Origin: Ophiobolus disseminans
Lineage: Eukaryota > Ascomycota > Dothideomycetes > Pleosporales > Phaeosphaeriaceae
Assembly: GCA_010093685.1 (NCBI GenBank)
Contig: MU006218.1
Location: forward strand, 1,862,933 to 1,926,932
Length of the DNA stretch: 64,000 bases
Reading direction: 5' to 3'
Shown here: piece after piece, positions 55,998 to 64,000 of the stretch
Layout of the letters: every line of letters starts with the position of its first letter
Position numbering within the stretch: the first letter of the stretch is position 1
Notes under the pieces: generated by a model
What the model saw: only the letters and a program-made list of their open reading frames with translations
The model's database searches: none
Told to the model about the DNA's origin: nothing
Translations under genes and position numbers: made by a program

Positions 55998-56381
55998 CTA
56001 CCTACCACACTTTCCACATTCTTGAGATTTCAAGAACACCCATTCCGGGTGGGATGGACAATAAGTTTCGTGCTTACCACAGTGCCTGCCCTGTGGCACT
56101 GAGGGCGCCCAAGCTACCTTACAATTGCCTGGAGATGCTACTTCGCCAGTTCCTTTATCGCGGATCTTCCGATTGCGGCCTACACAGTGGTGGCGCGTTG
56201 ACCTTGTTGTGTGGCCCATGATATTTAGTTTTAAGTGTCTTTTGGAATACTGCTATGAAAAGGCTTACTGACATCACCACAGGGAGGCGGGGTGATATGT
56301 TTAATGTCAGCATGGCACCCCAGTTCACAAGGTACATGTGAACTGCGTTCCTCACGTGACTCTTCGTCACTTGATTACTCA
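55998..56381 (-). CDS. small Cys/His-rich protein, possible zinc-binding
   Basis: Exon structure is unresolved. A candidate start is at 56381 (MSNQVTKSH), followed by possible introns (GTGAGG near 56354, GTAAGC near 56270). The clear part is at 55998-56100: GRHCGKHETYCPSHPEWVFLK, then SQECGKC, cut by a GTAGGT donor, so another exon may follow to the left. The His-Cys-x-Lys-His ... Cys-x2-Cys spacing matches the protein at 59163-59408. The pattern suggests a metal-binding module. Function unknown. Confidence 0.45.
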
Positions 56382-56851
56382 TCTTGGTTGTGTATATAAT
56401 CGCTCTCCGTAGCTCTCTCAATACAACAACCTTCTCCCTCTTTTCTGCCCTGTCTCTCACATCCGACATTTAAATACAACGTAAAGCTCATTGTGGCTTC
56501 GTAAGTTTCTTGTACGTTGTGGCCGACCGGATTGAAACCAAGGCGATGTGCGTACCGTCAGCTGTGTTCAACGGCATTGTCGACACGTAAAATGACTTCT
56601 AGATCATCTTTCGCGTGTGTTTCATCATAACACAGTCGGCCACCGGGATACACAATGTTTGGTACATTGTAAGACATTGGAGAAGGGCCAATGCATCGAG
56701 ACAAAGCCAGGGTCTTGCGCACAACGTGTCTTTGTTCGGCAATGTACTTGTTCTTGATAAAGTCTTCCAACCTCTCAAGATTTGACCTTCCACTAAACTG
56801 ATAGTGCAAATTCCAATTGGCACGACTTACCACGAACACAACACCCCTACC
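56220..56851. other. intergenic, upstream of kinase-like pseudogene
   Basis: Beyond the 5' exon of the Cys/His protein (to 56381) I see only short shadow ORFs. Confidence 0.35.
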
Positions 56852-58227
56852 ATGGCTACCAATGACATTCCCCTTCAAACCCTACAGTCTACCAAAGTGA
56901 TCGAGGTCGGCTCACCTAACCCTTTCGATGACATAAATCAACAAGACCCATTCGTTTTAGGCGACTCTTCGGAAGCGGATAGCGGCAGAGAAGAAAGCAT
57001 CTACGACGACGCATCTTCCACTATTTCCAAGACCTCAACCATCGAGTACGACCAAGAGTGCTTCACCTCATTTCAGCACAAAGCTATCCAACTCATCCTT
57101 GATCTCTTTCCTGGCCACAGCGCGTCGGATATCCACATCGAGCGCATGAAAGGCGGCTCTTTCAATCGCATCATCGGCATCACGCTCTCCAGCCCGAAGC
57201 CCTACCGATCTACCTTCTCGAGACTGCACTCCATGATCTGCGGCTCTTCACGCGGCAAACCTAAGACCGGAAAGCTCAAGCACTACATTCTTCGCATCCC
57301 CCGAGACTTGACGCATAGCCTGCTCCATCAGGTCAAAACTCTCAACTACCTGGAAAAGAAATTGGCGCACCCCACTTCCAAGATTGTTCGACATGATTCT
57401 ACGACCAACAACGCACTAGGTTGTGCTTATATTCTTCAAGAACGCCTTCCAGGCCAACCGCTCAGTACGTTCTGGGAACGACTGAACCAAAATTAACGCG
57501 AAAACGCGGCAAGTTCCATTGCAGTCGTTGTTAAGGATATGCAGAAATCACCAATAAAACAGGCGGCATACTTAGCGCACGCAACACGAGGTATGAGCTG
57601 AAGCAAAGCATTCTCAGGATTGAACCTCACCCTGTCCCACAGACCAACATGGATATCAATGCTAAGCTCGCCCTCCCACAAACAACGCGTAGCTTATTAG
57701 TCGAACTATGCCAGCGGCAACGTCAATACTTGGAAACTTCGGGCCTGACTACAGTTTATCACATTTGGGATGGGTTTAGCTGTATGACTGAAGATTTGCA
57801 TTTACTGGGCTTCACCCCAGATCCCGATGCCTTTCATTTCTTCCACGCTGACCTATACTCCCGCAATCTCTTGTTCACCATTCAGTCACCCACGAGCGTG
57901 CGCCTGACGGGTATATTGAATTGGGACTCTGCCTCTTTTGCGCCCAAGTTTATGAGTACGCGGGCGCCATTCTTCTTGTGGAGTGACGAAGATGCGGACG
58001 AGAACGAGGAAGGAGATGCGACTTTGGAGCCGGAAGATGCAAGAATGCGGGCATTGAAACGGGTCTTTGAAGGAACAGTTGGTGAGAAGTTCTACAAGGA
58101 GTCGTACAAAAAGGAAGCCATGTTGGCGAGGCGCATGTGGTATTTCTTGACGCATGGCATCCGTAATGGCGGGGATATCTTCCTCGCTGAAGAGGTGTTG
58201 GAGGAGTGTTCGGCGATGTATCCGTAG
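56852..58227 (+). pseudogene. aminoglycoside-phosphotransferase-fold kinase, disrupted
   Basis: The ATG at 56852 has a strong context (ACC before ATG). The N-lobe reads IERMKGGSFNRIIGI, then a Lys-containing HYILRIPR strand and LGCAYILQERLPGQPLSTFWERL. A TAA at 57494-57496 stops the frame, yet coding quality continues in the same frame (RENAASSIAVVVKDMQ). The C-lobe is in the next frame from about 57535, with TNMDINAKL, catalytic FHADLYSRNLLF and metal-binding GILNWDSASFAP. No intron I tried repairs both the stop and the shift. The gene therefore carries a nonsense codon plus a frameshift in 57535-57598. If intact it would be a small-molecule kinase of the APH/choline kinase fold, of unknown substrate. 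Confidence 0.6.
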
Positions 58228-58257
58228 GATGCAGCTTCCGAACTGCAGGTGAAGATG

Positions 58258-58738
58258 GCATGGTGAAGCGGTTGCCGAGCGGGTTGTCAGTCGAGGGGCT
58301 GAAGGTTTTGATCTTGGGTGTTGGGACGAATGTGGTGCCGAGGAAGAGGAGGAGTGCGACTTCTTGCTCGAACCACGCGTGCTCGTACCGGGGCATACGA
58401 ATCACGTACTCCCGGAACCTACCCCTGCTCTTGCTTTTGCTGCGGTCATTCAGGCAGATCTGCTTGAAAATCTGTTTTGCATGGCACTGATACCAAGGTA
58501 GCTTGATCTTCGAAACATCGACTCTAAGCCCGACAACGCGATTGTAGGACCCGCCTTCCATACGCATGACTTCGGAAGCTTTGGTACTCAACTTTGGCCA
58601 GTTCTTCTTGCACAGGTCGATAACCTTTGATTGGAAAGTTGAAAATGACTCGTGCTCGAAGACTACAGTCGATGTAGTAGAAACGTTTGACGATGCTACG
58701 GATACCGCATCGGCATCGATACTGTCGTTGACTGACAT
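58258..58738 (-). pseudogene. kinase-like paralogue, N-terminal half only
   Basis: Starts at 58738 (MSVNDSIDADAVS). It aligns with the neighbour's N-lobe: FSTFQSKVI against FTSFQHKAI, MEGGSYNRVVGL against MKGGSFNRIIGI, YVIRMPR against YILRIPR, and DNPLGNRF against NNALGCAY. Homology ends at about 58265. Beyond that the open frame runs on to 57950 only as antisense of the other kinase. The C-lobe with the catalytic loop is missing. The two copies are tail to tail with fewer than 40 bases between the plus-strand stop and the end of homology. Confidence 0.65.
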
Positions 58739-59162
58739 TTCGGCGTGCGTGAGTATTGGTGATGTTGTGTGATGGGCTATATTGCTTTGCTCAAACTTTG
58801 GAAACGCTGAGGAAAATTTGAGGATTAAGGATTTGAGGCAGCGGATATTCTTTTGCATTGTAGTGTATCAGCCGTACAAAGAATTCATCGTGGCTCGTTT
58901 GTGCACAAACAATGCGGCGCTAGTGTTGTCTCATTGTGTGCCTACCAACAAGCGTCAAGGCCTTTCTGAATGACAATGTCGGACGTCGAACATCGAGCAC
59001 GAAAAGCTCTTCACAATGGAAGGACCAATATATTTAGGCTGATAATGTTCCAGACATATTCTGGACAACAACTGGACCAGGAACGTACACAGTGTCAGCA
59101 AGCATACCTAAATACGCTCTACATCACTCACATTGTCAAATCACTAAAAAGAAGTATCAAGC
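58739..59162. other. intergenic, divergent promoter region
   Basis: About 420 bases between the truncated kinase copy and the small Cys/His gene. Nothing else seen. Confidence 0.4.
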
Positions 59163-59408
59163 ATGACTCGCAAACTCGGTGCAAAGGTAACCCACCACTG
59201 CTGGTGCGGCAAGACCGGCCACTGTAGAAAGCACACCACGCGCTCCCACAAGCATCAGATGGACTATTATGCGAGCGGTAAGTGCAAGGGGTGCGAAGGC
59301 GAAGAAGATGCAGCTGCCCGAAATAAGTACAAGGCAAACCAAAACCTCAAAAAGGTTCAAGAGGAAAAGAAAAAGGGGGAGGGTGATGCATTGTACCGTA
59401 GGAAATAG
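59163..59408 (+). CDS. small Cys/His-rich basic protein (81 aa)
   Basis: A single frame from ATG at 59163. Its N-terminal half has CWCGKTGHCRKH, then SHKHQ, YYASGKCKGCEGE: the same His/Cys spacing as the protein at 55998. The C-terminal half is a charged Lys/Glu helix (NKYKANQNLKKVQEEKKK). It has no signal peptide. The Cys and His placement suggests zinc binding, and a nucleic-acid or scaffold role is possible, but nothing shows it. Confidence 0.6.
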   Translation: MTRKLGAKVTHHCWCGKTGHCRKHTTRSHKHQMDYYASGKCKGCEGEEDAAARNKYKANQNLKKVQEEKKKGEGDALYRRK

Positions 59409-59465
59409 GTATTCAATGCGCTGGTAATGCATGGTAGGTAATCAGTGCGCTGGTTGTGCATAGCT
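59408..59465. repeat. imperfect 29-bp direct repeat, two units
   Basis: Two units starting at 59408 and 59437 share the core GCGCTGGT and TGCAT with a few differences, just after the stop of the Cys/His gene. Probably a small local duplication in the 3' UTR. Confidence 0.5.
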
Positions 59466-60357
59466 GTAGAAACGTATTGGTCTCGTCGTGCTCAATAGAC
59501 CTTTTCTCAGATGCTTGAGATTGTAAGTCCTTTTAGGGCGGCCATGTGATTGTGTAGGTGATGTAGTACTCGTTCATGAGTAAGCTTGCAAGCAGCGGAG
59601 ACTACTATGCAACTTGATTTGGTGCATCCTGGTGCATCCCATGTTCGCATAAGCATGTCCAACGATCTGGTAGGCATTGCGCTTGCTCAGAGTCGTGATA
59701 CAAGAAGGCGAACTTGGAGTGCAAGTGATCGGCCCTTTCCAGCTTCGCGAGCGTCGGCATGCCGAATTCCCACGAAAGGAAGTGCATGCGCCCAATTATG
59801 AGATGTTAGATATATGAGACACCAAGCCACAAACTGGGTTGCGCAATATGTTTGGAAGACCTGCGCATATTGCGGCGCATGTTGTTGAAGAGGGGGTTGG
59901 CGTTGCACGACAGTGCTCTCGAAGTATAAGTGGGGCACGGAAACCCGCTCACCGATAATTGGCTTGCACCCCGGACCTCTGTGATCGCGCGGGCCCATGC
60001 TCCCAAGCCAACCGAAAGTGCTTGATCAGTGTGTCATTGTTGACATCACCAAGTTGTGCTTACCTAAAAGGGATGCACATGTACCACAATCGATTTGCGT
60101 GATCGCGAGGAATGGTGAAATGTGATGATGCGTTGATGCGGGTGGCGGGTAGAAATGAGATCGGGATTTGCGCAGGTACTGTACGTCAGTGCAGCGCAAA
60201 TCTGGGGTACATAGGAATGCTGGCTGGCTGAGGGTGCATGTTGTTCATCATGTCCCACGTACTCGCCAGATTCAGACTTCAACCAGTAGTTATCAACCGA
60301 ATTCTGCCGCTTCAACCACATCTTCAACGTCCATCAAGTCGGACATTAACGTGCAGT
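59466..60357. other. intergenic, about 0.9 kb, no gene seen
   Basis: Short ORFs on both strands lack family features. It holds the promoter of the TUDOR protein gene. Confidence 0.45.
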
Positions 60358-61333
60358 ATGCCTTCAAAGAAAAACGACAAGTACACAGACCCTGAGCTTC
60401 GTGAGGAAGTCAAGGAAGAAGTCCAAGCCGGTGATCAAGGTGGTAAGCCGGGACAATGGTCGGCAAGGAAGGTTCGTAATCGTAATATGCGCGTCTTATA
60501 GTCCAATCTCAATACTTGGGTGGATTCAAAGCAACTGTAGTCGGCGACTGACAGATTTGTAGGCGCAAATGATGGCTTCCGAGTATAAGAAGCGTGGTGG
60601 AGGTTATACCACCGACAAGAAGGACGAAAGCGCAAAGCATCTCGACCAATGGACAGAAGAAGAATGGCAGACCAAAGATGGTAGCGGTCACGCAAAGAAA
60701 AAGGATGGCACAGAGCAGCGGTATCTGCCAAAGAAAGCTTGGGAACAGATGAGCGAGAAGGAAAAGAAAGAGACAGATGCAAAGAAGCAGGAGGAGAGCC
60801 GGGAAGGAAAGCAATACGTGCTCAATACCTCAAAGGCGAATCAAGCCAGGAAGAACGCATCAAAGGGTGATAATACACAGGAGAAGGCGACAAGCCAGAA
60901 GTCTGACTATTCGAGCGCCGAGAACTGCACAACACACTGGGAAGACCCTGACCATCTTGAGAGAAATCTGCAAGAGTACAAGAAGTTCCAAGAGCGCAAT
61001 CGACAGTCTGTGAAAGATGAAGGAGATAGGAAACGTGCGAATAGTACGAAGGGCAACGGGCCCAACAAAAAGCAGAAGAGCAGTAGCGGGAAGCAAGACG
61101 AACCAAGTGGCGCCGCCGGATCGATAACCCGAGTACCGAAACATGGTCAGCAGGTTCAATGGCACTCGATTGGCGGTTACATTGACGGCGAAGTGGTTGA
61201 AGTGGTATACTCGGAGAAGGAGGTGGATGGCAACAAGGTTAAGGCTAGTAAGGAAGATCCTCGAATCGTGCTGAAGAGCGAGACGTCGGGTAAGACTTGC
61301 GTACACAAGCCAGAGGCTGTATATTTCGACTAG
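60358..61333 (+). CDS. DUF5872 plus HVA1 TUDOR-like protein
   Basis: Two exons (60358-60471 and 60563-61333, 91-base intron with GTTCGT donor) give 294 residues. The start MPSKKNDKYTDPELREEVK precedes a region of DUF5872 type: PGQWSARKAQMMASEYKK, then GGGYTTDKKDES, EEWQTKDG, RYLPKKAWEQMS. A highly charged linker (about residues 110-220) follows. The last 70 residues form an HVA1-type TUDOR module (GQQVQWHSIGGYIDGEVVEVV, KASKEDPRIVLKS, VHKPEAVYF). The module is found in fungi and bacteria, mostly in small proteins. The function is unknown and the name comes from a hypervirulence-associated protein. No signal peptide; likely nuclear or cytosolic from the basic charge. Confidence 0.75.
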
Positions 61334-63185
61334 TCGGGGTGGAATGTTCGCGGCGTGATACGGCGCTTTACCCCCTAATGTGTAAACGTTGTACCAAACG
61401 AGAGTCGCACGCTGCGGAGCTGGTTGGTTGGCTCGCACGTGAAGGGAATGTCTGAAATCAACACTTAACAGCATTCTCAAGCGGCGGTGTGAAGCGTGTC
61501 TCGGAGAGTTGTTTCAATAACACTTGCATCATACCTCATGCTCCCCTCCACACCAATTGCCGGCACGATCGACAAGGGTGTCTTCGCTCGCACTGCGGCA
61601 AGTGGCGACCATCCGCCAAGGCGAGGCTAGTCGGATCATAGTTGCTGGAGCTGCACGTCGGCATGCCATGACAACAATCGTGGGTCGTCGTTGCCAGCTG
61701 GAGGCTACCCCAGACTAGACGAGCAAATAGGAACGAGTCGGGGCGGGAATAGCAACGCCCCACCAACGGAAGGATGGGACGCTTGATGACCGCAGACAGG
61801 CCGTCTTAGTTACAATAGTAGCAAGTCTGGGCCTCTGGGGAGAAGGGGAGGAAGGGGAAGGTGCGTCAAGCTGCAGCTGCCGCGGCTGCGATTGGGCGAG
61901 GTACGACGCGATCTGCACGTCTCTCAAAAGTTGTGTGCCAGACGGACCGTTTGGTAAGAGTGTAAGTTCTCGCGAAGCATGTGTGTTGCAGCATGAACGT
62001 TGGACGAACCCGGGGACGTGTCGCCTGACGGTGGCGTGAAGGTGAACTGGTGGTGCTCTGTGGCAGGCACGCACCTGCCTTCGGGGTTTTGTTTACAGCG
62101 ATAGCACGGCAGGCGCGGACCGCTGACAGTAAGCCTTCTCCCTCGCACAGCTGTTGCACTCGAACCCGCGCAGCTGGCACGTCGCAGTGGCCCAAGATGA
62201 CAACAGACCAGGGGGCGTGTTGACGGCCGGCTGCTCGAGGTCAAGGCCGTCGTCGCCAGGGCAGGAGCGTGGCGACAGTCATGTGCGTGCAAGGGCTCCC
62301 GGCAGTTTACCCAGCGTTGGCGGCAGCATGCATGTCGAGGCGGTCAGAGCAGAGGGTGGGGAGTGGTTAGCATACACTGCACTGTAGACTGCACGAGATG
62401 AAGTGGAATTGAGGTCGCTGCGATGTTTCAATTGACTGCCTCGAGGCACTGTGACGCGACCTGCAACGGCGTGGATGAAACAGAAAGAATGCGCAGTCAG
62501 CAAGACGCTCGGCTCGTCAGTGGCCCCGCCCGCGCCCGCTAAATCCGCCGTGAGGCAGCATCATCCACACGGCCTCGCTTCTCGACTCTGGACGCGTTGT
62601 TGCCGTGTGTGTGCGTGGGGACCTCTGCCAGCAAAATACGTGCCCCGGTGCATATCGCGCGCGCTCGCTGCTTTGGCGTGCAGCTCCCGCGGGCTCCAGC
62701 TGCATCCTCCGGCCGACGGTCGCAGGTCACGCTCGCGCCGCTTCTTCATCCCCTCGTGCCCTCGTGCTAGGCGAGCGGTGCATTGTGCCCCTCCCAAAGC
62801 ACGCCAATCCGCCAGGCCCTCCCATCCGACGACAAAAGTTGTGTCACGCCTCTCGACATTCACCCCAACGCGCCCCCGCGACGCTGTCCGCTCACTACGC
62901 ACCCAATCGCTCCGTCGCCACGGCAATGCACCTGCTATAGGCCGGTCTACCGACGTTTGAACCCCCATCTGCCCGTAACGGACCTCGACCTCGTCCTCGA
63001 CCTCGTCGCTGGCTCCACCGCCGCTAGCCAGCTCGACCCACTCAAGCCGAACTTCAAACATTCGGACGCCCTCACCTTCCCACCATGGTCTTGGGAGCTC
63101 TCTGCGCATAGCACCCGTCCACCGGCCCGGGCGCCCTTTTCTCCGCGTCGAGGGGCCCACCCATCGCTGACGGCACCTTCGCCGA
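61334..63185. other. intergenic, GC-rich, probable long 5' UTR of rim15
   Basis: About 1.85 kb with high GC, especially from 62500 on, so ORFs appear in all frames without meaning. Pyrimidine-rich stretches near 62980-63010 are typical of a leader. No gene is supported. Confidence 0.45.
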
Positions 63186-64000
63186 ATGTACGCGCAACAA
63201 CCGACGACAGCCATGGCTGACGAAAAGCGGCCGTCGACCCTGCACCCGCCGGCAGTCATGGCGCTCCGCCAGGAGGCAGCAGGGTCCAACAACAACCACA
63301 ACCGCGTGGCCATGGAGCGCTCTGTCAGCCAGGACATGCGAGAGGAGCGTGAGGACCTCAAGGAGGCCGCCGAGCACAGCCTGAACATCATCATGGACCT
63401 GGACCTCGAGAACAAAATACGCTATGTCACCGACTCGTGGAAAGACGTCATCGGGACGCAGCCGAAGGAGGTTGTGGGCAAGTCTGTCTTCGACATTCTC
63501 TATGGCGGTGCAGACGGCTTTGCAGAGACGATCGAGTCTGTCCGCAAGTACGACTCACGGAGCCACATCGTCCGATTCTCCGTCCGCATGGGGCCGCACT
63601 CTGCGCTGCGGAAGCGACGATCCAGGACCTCGCCAGAGGATGCACTCGAGCAGGCCCCGCAATCCCCAGTCGATGCAGAGCACGAGGAAGAGCAGATCTT
63701 GAATCTCGAGGCGCAGGGCATCATGATCTACGACCGGACGACTGGAGCCGAGAGCCATGTATGTTTGAATCTACCCCCCTCACTTTGTATATATAGGTAC
63801 TAATATGCATAGACTATGTGGATGATCCGACCCACAGTCATCCGCGAGGTGACTATCGACCTTCCGGAGTTCCTTGTAGAGTCGCTCGGTGTGGGAGCCG
63901 AAGTCCTGGCCCACTACCTCACCGGTCTTGCCGAGCAAGGTGCCAGCGACCCTCGAAACCACCCGCCTCCCCTTCCCGTCCTCTGCCGGATATGCGAGCG
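63186..64000 (+). CDS. rim15: PAS serine/threonine kinase Rim15, 5' part
   Basis: Exon 1 starts at an ATG at 63186 (a second ATG is at 63213) and ends at 63758 with a GTATGT donor. Exon 2 starts at 63813 and runs off the right edge. The PAS domain (about residues 50-120) has SLNIIMDLDLENKIRYVTDSW, DVIGTQPKEVVG and DSRSHIVRFSVR. After it come LEAQGIMIYDRTTGAESH, TMWMIRP and REVTIDLPEFLVESLGVGAEV, then PPPLPVLCRICER, the start of the Rim15 C2HC finger. Rim15 is the AGC kinase linking nutrient signalling to quiescence, stress and development. The kinase and receiver domains lie outside the window. Confidence 0.88.

Noticed and set aside
57465..57524. 60-base intron (GTACGT...GCAG) to remove the TAA in the kinase
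   Set aside because: It would delete the LSTFWERLNQ segment that is typical of the fold, and the later frameshift would remain.
57950..58257. C-terminal continuation of the minus-strand kinase copy
   Set aside because: Homology to the paralogue ends near 58265; the rest is antisense of the plus-strand kinase C-lobe.
62451..63415. Long ORFs on both strands upstream of rim15
   Set aside because: High GC keeps all frames open; none has domain or codon support, and the minus-strand ORF is antisense of the rim15 start.

Overview
The window is nuclear DNA of a filamentous ascomycete, most likely a Dothideomycete. The genes have short introns of about 45-90 bases with GTRNGT donors and CTAAC-like branch points. 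The families are typical of such fungi: HET, spherulation-specific family 4, fungal_trans regulators, CBM18 proteins and Rim15. C-to-T decay of repeats is also visible. The lineage is an inference from gene content, not from a marker gene.

Region 1 (1-11.8 kb) is an accessory stretch. It holds an F-box-like fragment, a low-complexity hypothetical gene, a small secreted protein gene, and a tandem pair of related small secreted protein genes. The left copy (4066-4807) is intact. The right copy is cut in two by a 4.85 kb element (5818-10669) that has about 450-base imperfect terminal inverted repeats and lies between two TTAA tetranucleotides. Inside the element is a decayed NACHT-ankyrin (NLR-type) gene on the minus strand, and nested within that is a 289-base solo LTR with a 5-base target duplication (TATTC).

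Region 2 (11.8-26.7 kb) holds ordinary genes on the minus strand: a secreted tyrosinase (7 exons, 602 aa), a LanC-like protein, a Cys-rich single-pass membrane protein, a medium-chain oxidoreductase, a spherulation-specific family 4 protein, a HET protein and a 117-residue secreted protein.

Region 3 (26.7-52.0 kb) looks like a nicotinate-utilisation (hxn) cluster of the type known from Aspergillus nidulans. In order it holds a truncated MFS permease (hxnP-like remnant), amidase (hxnN), phenol-2-monooxygenase-like flavoprotein (hxnV), polysaccharide-deacetylase-fold hydrolase (hxnM), salicylate-hydroxylase-like flavoprotein (hxnX), Old Yellow Enzyme (hxnT), xanthine-dehydrogenase-like molybdoflavoprotein (hxnS) and a C2H2 plus fungal_trans regulator (hxnR). 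I see no hxnW, no hxnY and no intact transporter. A block of unrecognised ORFs (36.3-40.8 kb), one with a HEPN-like RN-x3-H motif and a coiled coil, sits between hxnX and hxnT. The two divergent promoters, hxnN/hxnV and hxnT/hxnS, carry HGATAR sites, which fits nitrogen (AreA) control.

Region 4 (52-64 kb) holds a large CBM18-containing wall protein, two small Cys/His-rich proteins, a tail-to-tail pair of aminoglycoside-phosphotransferase-fold kinase genes that both look broken, a DUF5872/HVA1-TUDOR protein, and the 5' end of the PAS kinase Rim15, cut by the right edge.
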